Below are positions 47,214-58,786 of a stretch of 64,000 nt of DNA, piece by piece. Location: NCBI GenBank assembly GCA_033807775.1, contig CM066313.1, positions 87,545,484-87,609,483 on the forward strand, given 5' to 3'. Numbering within the stretch: the stretch's first letter is position 1; every line of letters begins with the position of its first letter. The notes beneath the pieces are model-generated. The model was given only the letters and a program-made list of their open reading frames with translations. It did no database searches and was not told the origin of the DNA. The translations under genes were made by a program, and so were the position numbers. The stretch comes from Saussurea involucrata (taxonomy: Eukaryota; Streptophyta; Magnoliopsida; Asterales; Asteraceae).

Positions 47214-48030
47214 GAAACCTTATCAGAGGTATTATTCAATCCGCATGTGACTCGGCTTCTGCCAAGATATTCAGCTTTAAGATCCTTGGGTTTCTTCGGT
47301 TACCGATGCATATTCAAAAGTCAAGACTTGGAACTGCTATAAAACTGATGTTGTGCAGATTATTTCTGTACTGTCTTTTGCCATTCAATCATTTCATGAA
47401 GGATGCTGCATTTAGCAGTTGTAATGGCTGTGGTATAGGAAGAAATGGGAATATCATTGCAATGTTCTTGTTATGGAGATTAATCTCAATGCTGCTAAAT
47501 TTGTTTACCGAATAGAGTTTTTTATTTATTTATAACCATTGGTGTCCAGACCGGTTTGTTTCCATCTCAACTAATCCATGGGTCCTGTTAACAGTTGGAT
47601 AAACCTCCAGTTTCCTTGAGGGGACTCGAACCGGTGATCAATGGGGAGCAAATCCAAGTCAAATTTACCAGGTTCATTGGGTTTGGTTTGGTTTAGCAAA
47701 TCCAAGCGGAGAGAGCTGCAGTTGCTGCATTATGGTCTGTTGCTACTGTTCAAATTTGCTTCTTGATTATTATGGAGTTGATAGTATAATGGAAGATGAG
47801 GGTAGAATTTCAGCCTATGTTGGTTGTCTTCCTGAAGCATGTTTTGGGTAGGCGGTTAGGATTCAAATTGGGTATTTTGTATCCTAAACCGACAATTGAG
47901 CATGTAGATAACATTGTAGCAAGTATGAAGAATTGTATTTAGTCCTCGTACAAAATTGACTAATCATATATGATTTTCATGACAATTGCAACAAGTTTAA
48001 GTACGAGAGATTATATCAACTATAAATATT
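47214..48030. other. Spacer, no gene seen
   Basis: No conserved coding frame. A short ORF at 47306-47515 has no family features. Ends at the duplicated 3' region of copy C. Confidence 0.5.
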
Positions 48031-48059
48031 TCACAGAAATGGTAGGCTACTTTTTTATC

Positions 48060-48370
48060 CTATCTACCGTCCATAACACTACTGATGGTCATATTATTTA
48101 TAGAGCAATCTTTCGGTCCACTTTCATCTGAAGTAGACCTTGTCTCCTCTCTGCGGATAACGAATGCTGGTTTCTTTGGATTGGGCAACAACATGGTGTC
48201 ATTGAGAAGCATGGAGATCATATCTGATGTTGTTGGTCGATCTGTTGCACTTTCTTGTACACAGAGAATGGCAACATGAACAATCCTCGAGAATTGATGT
48301 ACTACACAAGTACTTCCTAGTGATGGATCCATTAATTCCAACGTATCCCCTTGTCGCCATAGCTCCCATG
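48060..48370 (-). pseudogene. Extra copy of receptor-kinase exon 8
   Basis: Encodes the same kinase C-terminus as exon 8 of the intact gene ([29 protein letters not shown]) with only a few differences and the same stop. The duplicated block extends from about 48028 to 48416 and corresponds to about 50930-51309. No other exon accompanies it; the two copies are separated by a CACTA remnant and a Harbinger remnant. Confidence 0.85.
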
Positions 48371-48477
48371 CCTAAATCATTAGAAAATAGTTTATAAGAC
48401 GCCGTTTCCCATGCCTCGAGAAATTAGTTTACGGATTTGAGATGATATTGTATTAAATACAATAGTGTTTTGTAATA

Positions 48478-48965
48478 GTTTTTGCCCAGGAATTACCGAC
48501 CATTTCTTCACAGGTTTTTTGTACAGTTTATTCTGTATTTTTAATTTTTTTTAAATTAAAATAAACATTACCGACGGATTACCGACGGATTTGCCGTCGG
48601 TAATTTTTACATAATATAAATTAATATTTAAATTGATTTAGATTTAATTTAATTTAAAACAATTTACTGACGGAAAATCCGTCGGTAAAAATGGACGTTG
48701 GTAATCTGTCGGTAAAGACGGTCGTCGGTAATCCGTCGGTAAAGAGGGTCGTCGGTAATCTGTCGGTAAAGAGGACCGTCGGTAAATATCGCCGTAGGTA
48801 ATCCGTCCGTAAAGTATAACCGTCGGTAATCCGTCCGTATATGGCGGCGTCGGTGATCCGTCGGTAACGCTGGCCGTCGATAATCCGTCGGTAAATCAAT
48901 TACCTACCAGATGATTTCCGACGCCGTTTACCGACGGATTTGGCCGTCGGTTTTTTTTGGTAGTG
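48478..48965. mobile_element. CACTA-derived remnant with GTCGGTAATCCGTCGGTAAA array
   Basis: Right end reads CCGTCGGTTTTTTTTGGTAGTG, the complement of a CACTACCAAAAAAAACCGACGG terminus common in plant CACTA elements. The interior has about a dozen imperfect units of GTCGGTAATCCGTCGGTAAA. The left end lacks a clear CACTA. Confidence 0.6.
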
Positions 48966-49390
48966 CGCTGAACAAACAAGCCACAACAGCAGCAGCTGAA
49001 TAAACAGACAGCTTAATGATCCAGCCGTTGCCCTGCAGAAACAAAGCACAACAGCCTGCAATCGGGCACGACGCTGCTGAACAAAAAAACCATAACCAGG
49101 GACAGCAACTTAATGATCCAGCCGTTGCCCCTGCACTCACTGCTTAAACAACGGCTTAATCCAGTAAGCCCCTGACTTGACCAAAGTTGTCCAACCAATC
49201 TCGATTAGCGACTTCCTTGGGCACAAACCTTGCATCACGACCTAGCTGCTACCTTGGACGCACACACAGCAGCCCGAACCAGTCTACATCTCCTCTCAGA
49301 TTTTAGTGTGGCTACCTTGGACGCACTAAATCATTTTTTAGTCGTATATATTGTTGTACTTCAAATTATTCCTTTATGTTTATAGATATC

Positions 49391-49759
49391 ATGAGTCAAA
49401 ACAGAAATTATCGAGTTTGGACGAATCTTGAAGAAACAAACCTTGTTGAGGCTTTAGTTGCCATGGTGAATACGGGAGCATTTAAAGCCGATAATGGCTT
49501 TAAATCGGGTTATTTAGCATATCTCGAACAAGCGTTAAGAGAATCATTGTCGAGCTCAAGTATTTTAGGGAAACCACACATTGAATCGAAGTTAAAAATA
49601 ATGAAGAAAGACTGGACCATTGTGCATGACATGTTAAGTGGTTCATACACCGGTCGCTTCGGATATGATGGCGAAAAACATTGTGTGGTTGCCGAAGACC
49701 AAGTTTGAAAGTCGTATCTTCAGGTACATGCTAATTTTTTCTGTTTTTAAAATTTTGCG

Positions 49760-49817
<58 letters not shown>

Positions 49818-50384
49818 GCTATTCTATTATGAATTAGATCCATAAAGGGGCGGGGAAATGGAAGAACAAAGGGCTTTCCCTTTTATGAGGATCTTTGTAT
49901 TGCATTTGGAAAAGATAGGGCTCAAGGAAATTGGGCAAGAGACTTTGTTGAGATAGAAGAAGAGGTGAATAGAGAAGATCAAGAACAACACATGTATGAA
50001 GAGTTTGATGACGTGACAACAACTAGCCATATTCAAGGTGTCAATGCAAATATGCATTCCGAAGAAACTTCAAGTGGGCGTGGTAGGAAGAGAAAACGTC
50101 GAGTAGATCCTATGGCGGATGGATTCAGTAATGCGGTTACCAAACTCGGAGAAAGTTAGGAGAAAATGGCGAACAAGCTCAACAAGGGTATCGAACGAGA
50201 AGAAGAACTTGATAAGAAACGTTCATCGATCACTTCAGAAATTTCAAAAATGCGGTCATTCACTCAATCACAGAAGTTTAAAGTGATATCAATGATAAGA
50301 GGAGACACTGAAAGGGTGAACATGTTTTGGGATTTGCAAGAAGCCGATACGGAATCTTTAGTGAAGTGGGTTTTGGAAGAATGA
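49391..50384 (+). pseudogene. Myb/SANT-like protein (Harbinger-associated)
   Basis: Exon 1 (49391-49723) encodes a Myb/SANT-like domain (VWTNLEETNLVEALVAM, GRFGYDGEKHCV), as in the DNA-binding partner of PIF/Harbinger transposases. A TGA at 49706-49708 stands where Trp is expected. An intron with GT/AG ends follows, containing a long (TA)n. Exon 2 (from 49838) has a one-base shift near KNKG, then FYEDLCIAFGKDRAQGNW, an acidic linker, a basic GRKRKRR stretch, a TAG at 50157-50159, and a C-terminal helical part ending at 50384. Three breaks make it non-functional. Confidence 0.75.
49760..49812. repeat. (TA)n microsatellite in the Myb/SANT intron
   Basis: About 26 TA units. Yields artificial IYIYIY ORFs. 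Confidence 0.9.
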
Positions 50385-50922
50385 AAAAGCTTGATGATTA
50401 GATATGTAGTTTTGGAAGAACAATTTGGTAGTTAATGTGTTTTAAAACAATTTGGAAGAATAACTTGGTGGTTAATATGTTTTTGAACAATTTGGAAGAA
50501 TAATTTGGTGGTTAATGTGCGTTAGAACAATTTGATGGTTAATATGTATTTTAGTTGAACTAGTTTAGTAGTTGATATGTGTTTTAGAACAATAAAGTGG
50601 ATGTTTAAATATATAAATATGTAGTTTTGAAGAGATTTGGTCATTAAATATACAATTTTAGAAAATCGATAAAAAGGGTAATTTACCAATAAAAACAAAT
50701 TCTTTATAACACAAACAAATAATTACAAAAAAAAATCCAAAGTCCAAATCCAAATCCTAATCCTACAAACCAAACAAGATTTATAAAGGAATGGAATCTA
50801 AATCCATTCCAAATCCTACAAACCAAACACATGATGGGATTCCAAATTCCCTTGAATCCAAATCCCTCCAAATCCAAATCCTTACATGAAATCCAATCAA
50901 TTACTGCAAACCAAACGCGCCC
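50385..50922. other. 3' region of the Harbinger remnant
   Basis: AT-rich; repeats of AACAATTTGGAAGAATAA and AAATCCAAATCC; inverted ends for folding but no gene. Confidence 0.5.
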
Positions 50923-50959
50923 TAAGTATTTCACATAAATGGTAGGCTATTTTCTTATC

Positions 50960-53900
50960 CTATCTACCGTCCATAACACTACTGATGGTCATATTATTTA
51001 TAGAGCAATCTTTCGGTCCACTTTCATCTGAAGTAGACCTTGTCTCCTCTCTGTGGATAACGAATGCTGGTTTGTTTGGAGTGGGCAACAACATGGTGTC
51101 ATTGAGAAGCATGGAGATCATATCTGATGTTGTTGGTCGATCTGTTGCACTTTCTTGTACACAGAGAATGGCAACATGAACAATCCTCGAGAATTGGTGT
51201 ACTACACAAGTACTTCCTAGTGATGGATCCATTAATTCCAACGTATCCCCTTGTCGCCATAGCTCCCATGCCTAAATCATTAGAAAACAGTTTATAAAAC
51301 GCCGTTTCCATGAGCCAAAAGCTAGAGAAACCGGTATTTATGAACCAATAATTTTTATTTGATCAGGAGCATTGACCTGTGTGATTGAACTCATGTGAAA
51401 TAAATTTCTAGGCACAGACAAATGATCATGCAATAACTTTCTTCAATAATAATTATACCAACCACAATACGATCATTTCAGTGCAATGGTAGGTGAAAGA
51501 TGTTAAAAAGTGATTTTGATCACACTTACGTATTCAATAAGATTGAATGTCCGGTCAAGATGAACGAAGCTACTATTTCTTCTTCCAGTGACGATTTCCA
51601 AGATCAAGACCCCAAAGCTGAAGATATCGGACTTGATAGAGAAAGTCCCTTCCATTGCATACTCAGGAGGCATATAACCACTGAACACAACATGATCGAC
51701 TTAACGTTTTAAGATATAAATAATATTAAATCTGACAAATAACAAATTCATCTAGAAGGTACTCTATATGCCTATGTTTTCACTTATTCATCAATATTAA
51801 ATCTAAGTTCCTACTGATCATCAAAGCATATAACTCAATAGATTTCTTGATATTGTAAACAGCAAGAGCTAACTTACTACGTTCCAACCACCCTGTTAGT
51901 CATTGCCTCAGTCTCGTTTTGCTTAAATATTCTTGCCATGCCAAAATCAGAGATCTTGGGGTTCATACTCTCATCTAAAAGAATGTTATTAGCTTTTAGA
52001 TCTCTATGAATAACTCGCATTCTTGAGTACTTATGCAAGTATAGCAACCCTTGAGCAATTCCTTCGATGATATTATACCGTTTAGACCAATCCATCTCTG
52101 CCTTTCTGTTTTCATCTGAGAGACGATGTAAGAGTCTAAATTATAACATCAGCATATAAAACCTCCAATACTCATTCTAAAAAAATAGCATACCGAAGAG
52201 GAAGAAATCTAAGCTTTTGTTCGGCATGTACTCATAAATTAACATTTTTTCTTCCTTGTGAATGCAACAACCAAGAACCCGAACAAGATTCGTATGTTGG
52301 AGTTTGGCTATGAGTACTAGTTCGTTCTTGAATTCCACAAGCCCTTGCCCTGATGTTCTTGAAAGCCTTTTGACTGCAATTTCTCGTCCATCGCTTAATT
52401 TTCCCTGTTATGGTAATTTCATGATCTCTCGGGTTGTCAGATTCAAGGTATGAATGCAAGAACTAAACATTTCTATGAGCTAGGTTTAGTTGGGCAGTAA
52501 CATCACCTTGTAAACAGGTCCAAAACCACCCTGTCCGAGCTTGTTTTCAACTGAGAAATCATCGGTAGCAGCCATAATGGAGGCTAAGCTAAATAATAAT
52601 AATTCGCTCCCATTCCCACCATTGCCTTCAAGTTGATGCACATCCTTAAAGCTTTCAGAAGCAGTTAGTTCAAGGAAATATTCATCTCTCTTCCGTCTCT
52701 CGTTGTCTACAATCGGTATCATTGAATTAAGTTAACAATAAAACCAACTATAACTTACAATCAGAATCTAGATTTAATGTTACTTGGAGTTAAATACCTT
52801 GCTTTCTCTTCTTTATATACCATAAAAGCCACAAACAAAGGAACACTAGAGGAATGGCAACACCAATGAGTATCCATATCCTGTTCATGTTTTTGTTTCC
52901 TGCATTTTGACATGTTTAGATTTAAAGAGGTAAAGATGTAGCAAAAAAACCATTGATAATTATGTAACACTATTACCTGTACGTGGATTTTGGTTGATCA
53001 CATACTTTAATGTAGAATTATCATGTTGATTAACCAAAAGCCTATTGCTTCCTGTCCATATGACACACCCAGTTCCATTGTTGTTGTTGCTACAAAACCC
53101 TACACATTGGCAATCATTCCAACACTTGATAAAACAATCACCAATGCTTAGGCTTGAATGGTCAACAATTTCTCTTCTTGTGGTATCCGGAGCAAACTCG
53201 CCCTTTTTTTCACTAAAATCGTCACCTTCTCTCCTACATTGAGGCAAACCCGACTCCACACAACCATCACCTAAATTGTATCCATAACAAAACTCAGGGG
53301 TCCAAACACTAGAATTATCACCATCTATAATCTGGCCTTTTGGTGTCAAAATCCACATGGGTAAAGAAGCATTAGCATTACTACCCTTAAGGAGTAGGTA
53401 TCGTTCTTCATTGTTGTATACGAAACTTAGATCATATTGTGATTGGCTTTTTGGGCCATTCAATGCAAATATATACGGAAATGTATCATCATATCTATTC
53501 CCACTAGTCCAATAGGGTTGCCCTCGTTGTCGGATCATTAATCTTTGAGATGATTCATCTATGGGTTCCCAGCTTAAAGTAAAAGCTCCTGAATGAGGGA
53601 TTTTATTGCTCAGACAAGAAGTCAGGGTCCAGTTACGCCCTGTTCTAATGTCAGACCCAAGCTTCATACCCGGTATGAGTACGTTTGTAGGGTGATCAAA
53701 ACTCTGCCACAAGATGCTTTTGTCGATCTCGTTGATAAGCAAGAAGTTACCTTGGTATGTGAGGGTCGCATACAAGTTTGCGTTTGGACCAACTTGAATA
53801 TTAGTAATATTCATCAGAGTTTTTCCTCCAGCGTTGATGATCAAGTTTCCGGTGTTGGGGTCGATGGATAGTGCATGAGTGCCCGAGGGGGATACGATCG

Positions 53901-54917
53901 GTGAATTAGGATTGGCTACCCATACTTTCCTAGATTGAACATCGTTGGTGTACCAAATTCCTAAGTACATGTAACCATCTCCGAAGAACCCTAAGGTAAA
54001 ATCTCCACGGACGGAAAAAAGTTGGTCTGAGGATTTGAGTTGCCCGCCAAGTTTGATTGTTGAAAATGCATCTGCTGCAGGGGGACAAAACTTTACGGTG
54101 TAATTGGCATCTGTACAACGGATTGTCATATCTTCGTTCATGTAGACAACGGATCGAGGACATGCCAAATAGTCCAACAATCCTGATTCACGCGGCTTGC
54201 AAGTACTGAAAGGGAAGCAACAATCCTGCGGCAAGCCAATGGCTTGGCAAGCACTCGTACACCCTCCTCCGCCCTCCAATTTCAGTTGCCAGATGCACCG
54301 CTGATTCAAGTCGTCAGTGCAACCAATTTTCGTGCAACTACCGGTCCCACCACTCGCTTCCACAAGTATCTGTAAGTTGTAGCCGGTGGCGATGTTGATA
54401 TCATAATAGTGTTCCAGCGAGATTGCTCCTTGGTTTTCAATATTATCGAATTGCACAAGTGTAGCCGATGGGGTTGATGTTTCTCCATTGCACTCCATCT
54501 GACCGGTGCCGCAGTCACCGGTGGCGCATGACCAATGACCTGACCCATTGAAGGTGCAACCGGTTCGACCCCAGATGGTCGTCTTGGTATTCTTATCAGG
54601 AGCCTGAAAGGAACGTGATGTACCCTTTGTGAGCTCGAATCCGGTGATATTGAAAGCAGTACGGGTGGTTGAGATTCCAGGCCAAACTGTGAAATCACAA
54701 TCATTGACGATCGTAAAAGTAGTCCCTGAAGCTCCTGCAAATGTGGACGACAAATTGCATTCAATACAAAATCATTAATTAGAATGAAATTTACAGAGTA
54801 ATAGGAGTCTATTTAATTACCGTTAAAAAAGAAGAAAAGAAAGGTGAGTAGTGTATAAGGAACTACAACTACTGCTGCATGAAATTGTGAAGATGATGAT
54901 TTCAAATGATTATCCAT
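50960..54917 (-). CDS. Copy C: intact thaumatin-like / G-type lectin receptor kinase
   Basis: Eight exons with GT/AG borders and consistent phase: 54917-54821, 54734-52977, 52899-52798, 52706-52507, 52404-52194, 52115-51881, 51680-51530, 51271-50960; 1021 codons. Order: signal peptide (1-32), thaumatin-like domain with 16 cysteines (about 38-250), bulb-type lectin (about 254-385), S-locus glycoprotein region, PAN with cysteine pattern [11 protein letters not shown] (about 531-611), membrane helix (626-647), basic KKRK stop-transfer, kinase with GQGGFGPV loop (710-717), Lys731, HRD 826-828, DFG 846-848. RD kinase, so probably active; predicted plasma-membrane receptor with Ser/Thr specificity. 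The start is the first ATG before a hydrophobic stretch. Activation segment reads [11 protein letters not shown], one residue shorter than the usual GTYGYM. All other copies in the window are broken. Function in defence or recognition is inference from family. Confidence 0.88.
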
Positions 54918-55007
54918 TTTCAATAAATTAGATGTCTTCTTCTGCTGTTACATGAAATTGTGAATCTTGGTCGTTGCGGATTTTGCTATGAAACATGGAG
55001 GGGTTGA

Positions 55008-55022
55008 GTTGACCCCGTCAAC
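55008..55022. promoter_or_regulatory. Inverted pair of W-box cores
   Basis: GTTGACCCCGTCAAC: TTGAC cores on both strands, 90-107 bases upstream of the copy C ATG. TTGAC is the WRKY-factor core (established). Its location fits a defence-regulated receptor gene, but lies downstream of the TATA candidate, so it might be in the 5' UTR. Confidence 0.3.
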
Positions 55023-55123
55023 TGTACCTAACACAATGGTTGATTTCTCTGTTTTTTTAATGAATGATTACTTTGAGCATTTTCCACATTTCCGAAAACG
55101 ACCGGTATAACTTTTGGATTATT

Positions 55124-55131
55124 TATTTATA
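55124..55131 (-). promoter_or_regulatory. TATA box candidate of copy C
   Basis: TATAAATA on the minus strand, 207 bases upstream of the ATG; conserved in the duplicated flank at about 59210. Start site unknown. Confidence 0.4.
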
Positions 55132-55399
55132 CCCACCGTGTTAGAAGGGGAAAAAGTCTATAGGAGTGTTTGGGATTGCGTTTGAAAACAACTTATCTTC
55201 TTATTGCGTTTCCACTTCCACGGAGGTGAGTGTTTGGATTTAAAAAAGTCTATGTCAACTTTTTGAATTTTGATATTTTCTCCAAAAATCTAAAAAAATA
55301 ATATGGATACATTCATTACGCTGTTTTCATTTTGATATTTGGATATGATTATTGCAAAATTTAAACTTGTATTATTTACGCTAAAATGCAATAAAGAAA

Positions 55400-55980
55400 A
55401 GAAAAGGTAATAAAAGCCCATAGATTAGAATTTTCTCATTTTCAGTGTTTGAGTCCATTAATTTTTTTTGAATGAATAAACCGTTAGACATGCTTATTTT
55501 GAATAATTTGGTCAGAAACATTCAAAAATTATATCTAAAATATAAATATAAATATATAAAAATTATACTAATTCTTTTACAAAATATACCAAAAAAAGGA
55601 ATGTCCATCCTTTCACAAAATATTAAATAATAGGTCCATCTATTTACAAATTAGTAATGAAAATAATATACTTTTTCTACGTTTAATTTGTTCATTTTAC
55701 TTTGTTGTCGGTGAGAGGATTTGTATCTTTTCTACTCAAAAAAATGTTTCGGATTTATTTGTTCAAAATTAAGTTTATGATTTTGTTTCTTCAAAAAAGT
55801 TTGGGATTTATTTGTTTAAAAAAGTTCAAGAATATATTTGGTAGAAATTTTCGGAAAAAGCTTATAAATTTATTTATTAAAAAAATTCAGAGACTTAATC
55901 ATTCAAAATCAGATAGTTTATTGGGGTTTTTAGACCTTTTCCAAATTTAATCACATTAACCCGTTTTTACAGGTTACAAT
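55400..55980. other. AT-rich spacer upstream of copy C
   Basis: T/A-rich, imperfect repeats of TTCGGATTTATTTGTT and TTTGGGATTTATTTGTT. No gene. Confidence 0.5.
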
Positions 55981-55981
55981 A

Positions 55982-56460
55982 GGGGTGTTCAAAAAAACCG
56001 GAAAACCGAGAAACCGAGCCGAACCGCTTGATTCGAAACCAAAAAAATCGAAAACCGAAAAACCCGAAAACCGAAAAACCGGCTATTCACGGATGGATTT
56101 GGTTTTAAGTTATAGGTATCCGCAGGTAACCGATCCGAACCGATATATATATAATAAATGTAATAATATTATATTTAATATTAATTGTTTAATTTTTGAG
56201 TAGTAATCAACCAAATAGTAGATATTTTTAAACAATTAAACTTAATTTTAATTTCTTGTTCTTGGATTATTTTTATATATTTGTTATGTAATTGGTTTAA
56301 ATTTTCTACTTTGATATTATTTTTTATATTGCAAATAATATTTTATGATAACTTCAGGTAACCGTGAACCGAACCGTGGGTAACCGACTAACTGCGGTTC
56401 GGTTCGGTTCGGTTCGGTTCGGTTTAGTTCAACCCGCAGTTCGATTTCGGTTCGAGTAAC
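55982..56460. mobile_element. MITE-like element with AACCGAAAAACC / GGTTCGGTTC ends
   Basis: Left GGGGTGTTCAAAAAAACCGG with AACCG repeats; right GGTTCGGTTC repeats (56394-56425) as complement. Common MITE type in plants by appearance; limits approximate. Confidence 0.5.
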
Positions 56461-56662
56461 TAGGTATGGTGGTAATTGATAAATAAATTTATGTACTTAT
56501 TGAAATCAAACAAAATGATTGGGGTATGGTGGTAATTGATAAAGTTGGCTTTTAAAGTAGAAGCAACTACATTCATCTCCTATTGCCCATCCATAACTAT
56601 GATGGTTATATTGTTTATAGAGCAATTTATCACTTTACTTTTGTCTAAACCTGACTTTGACT

Positions 56663-56944
56663 TGGGCATTGTTTGGAAGAAAAAAAAGCTAGCTTATAAG
56701 CTACCTTATTTTTTGGGTACATGTTTGGATGACCATAAGTTAGCTTATAAGCTAGCTTTTTGAAAAGCTACTTGGATAGCTTATGAGTAGCTTTTTGTAA
56801 ATATTCCAATTATGTCCTCATTAATATTAATTATTATTTATTAACTATTTTTTTTCATTTAAATGCTTATAAGCTACTTTTTGCCAAACGTGACTTTTTC
56901 ATCAGCTAGCTTATAAGCTACCAGCTAGCTTATAAGTCATAAGC
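56663..56944. mobile_element. MITE with AGCTTATAAGCT palindromes in exon 8 of copy E
   Basis: GGGCATTGTTTGGAAG at left and CTTTTTGCCAAACGTGAC plus several AGCTAGCTTATAAGC palindromes at right. Splits the coding sequence of exon 8; borders approximate. Confidence 0.6.
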
Positions 56945-58261
56945 TAGCTTAACTCCATCGTATAAGAATGGTGTTTTGTTTGGAGCGGGTAAAGCTATGA
57001 TGTTATTGAGAAGCATGGAGATCTCATCTGAAGTTGTTTGTCGATCAATTGCACTTTCTTGTACACAAAGAAGTGCCACATGAACGGTCCTCAAGAATTG
57101 TTGTGCAACACAAGCATTTCCTAGCATTGGATATCTCAACTCCAACACATTCCCTTGTTGCCATAGCTCTCATGCCTAAATCATTAGGATATGATTTATA
57201 ACTCGTATAATTTGTAAAAGATGTTAAAAAGATATATATTGACTAAGCTTACATATCCAATAAGATTGAATTCCCAATCATGATGAACAAAACTACCGTT
57301 CTTTCTTCCGCTAACAATTTCAAGGATCGAAACTCCAAAGCTGAAGACGTTAGACTTCACAGAGAAAGTCCCTTTCATTGATGGAGAGGGCATGAGTGCC
57401 GAAGGTGGATATGATGGGTGCGTTAGGGTTGGGTACCCATACTTTTCTGGATTGAGCATCGTTGGTCTTCCAAATTCCTAAATACCTGTAATTTGCATCA
57501 AAGAAACCTAACGTGAAATTTCCACGGATGGAAACAAGCTGGTCGGTGGAGCGGAGATAGCCGCAGAGTTTGATTGTTGAAAATGCATCTGCAAGGGGAC
57601 AAAATCTAATCGTGTAATTGGCGTCCCTACACGTAAATATACAATTATGATTCATCGAACACAATGGCATAGGATATCGGGCATGCTGATTTGAACAACT
57701 GATCATATGCAGTCGTCTTGCAAGTCGACGATTTTCCAAACGATCTGGTACAACAATACTTGGGAGACCCGAAGGCCTGACAAGCACTCTTACACCCTCC
57801 ACCAAACGTTAGTTCCATGGGGCACCTACGGATCAAATCTTCAACGCAACCCGTCTTCGCGCAACTACCTGACCGGCTGACCCACCCGTCAGTTCCACAA
57901 GCATCTGTAAGTTGTAGCCGTTGACGATGGTGACATCATAAGAGTCGAGGTCCTTGTTTTGACTGATGTTGAACTCCACAAGCATAGCTGGTGAGGAGGT
58001 TGTTTTTTCTATTGCAATCCATTTCACTGGTATCGCAGTCGCACTCACCGGTGGCGCATGTCCCATGACCTGATCCATTGAAGGTGCAACCGGTTCGGCC
58101 CCAGATGGTCGCCTGCCAGTTAGTCGGAGACTGAAAGAAGCATGATGATGTAGCCTTTGTGAGCTCGAATCCGGTGATGATGGAAGCATTACTGCTGCTT
58201 AAGATTCGAGGCCAAAAGGTGAAGCCACAGTCATTAACAACATTAAAAGCAGCCTTTGAAG

Positions 58262-58710
58262 CTCTTGCAAATGTGGAGGAAAATGCACATTGTAAAAAAT
58301 CTTAAATTAGTGTGTGTTTTGAGAGTAATTAAGAGGAGGAAGGGTATTTACTATCAGAATATGTGGAATCTTTCATATCATTCTCTAAAAGGGCCTTTAG
58401 GAGAGAATGGAGGTTTCAACATTTATTGTGGAGAACTTGTGAGACTCTAACACGCCCCTCCCAAAGGACGCTAGATGGGCACTTATTGTCCTAGTGTGTC
58501 GAGAGGGGGTTAGACGGGTGAAGGGCCAGAAGAGTATGGATTGCCCCAGAGTGTCGAGTCCCTAAAGTGGTAGACCTTGGCTCTGGTACGATGTGAGAAT
58601 ACGTAGAACCTCCAGATTACTCTCCAAAAGATCCCTTAAGGAGAGAGGGGAGGTTTCAACATTTATTGTGGAAAATTGGTCTCTAGCCGATGTAGGACTC
58701 TAACATTTAC
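58262..58710. other. Intron 1 of copy E with an inserted repeat
   Basis: Two related halves (about 58340-58450 and 58585-58700) share GGAGGTTTCAACATTTATTGTGG and GACTCTAAC words, separated by a GC-richer part with TGTCGAGAG. Looks like a truncated LTR or other element; not classified. Confidence 0.4.
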
Positions 58711-58786
58711 CAATGAAAAAGAAGAAAAGAAAGCCTGCAACAAGAAACTGGGATGATGATGATGATTTCAAATAATGAGTATCCAT

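Larger units (their letters stand above)
48966..50922 (+). mobile_element. PIF/Harbinger-type remnant with Myb/SANT gene
   Basis: Right end TGCAAACCAAACGCGCCC followed by TAA at the place where the paralogous sequence (48024) reads TATAAATATTTCAC, i.e. a TAA target. The left end is not found. Carries the Myb/SANT-like gene typical of the second Harbinger protein; no nuclease-type transposase gene is present. 3' part is AT-rich with ATCCAAATCC repeats. Confidence 0.65.
56587..58786 (-). pseudogene. Copy E: thaumatin/lectin/kinase gene with internal deletion
   Basis: Exon 1 (58786-58711, 76 nt, same phase as copy C) encodes a signal peptide. The exon 2 acceptor is mutated (GCAAGAGC instead of GCAGGAGC). 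Exon 2 keeps a frame-shifted thaumatin domain and the first half of the lectin domain, then at about 57378 passes directly from GTHALSI of the lectin into the GTFSVKSNVFSFG of exon 7, removing the rest of exon 2 and exons 3-6. Exon 7 ends at 57253. Exon 8 (57175 to about 56587) has TGA in place of the first Trp and is interrupted by a MITE (about 56663-56944). Dead gene recording two rearrangements. Confidence 0.85.

Noticed and set aside
47306..47515. 69-codon ORF
   Set aside because: No homologous features, no intron/exon context, isolated in spacer DNA.
49638..49843. IYIYIY ORFs on both strands
   Set aside because: Read from a (TA)n microsatellite in an intron.
56394..56425. GGTTC repeats as a telomere-like or regulatory array
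   Set aside because: Only six units at the end of a MITE-like element; simple repeat.
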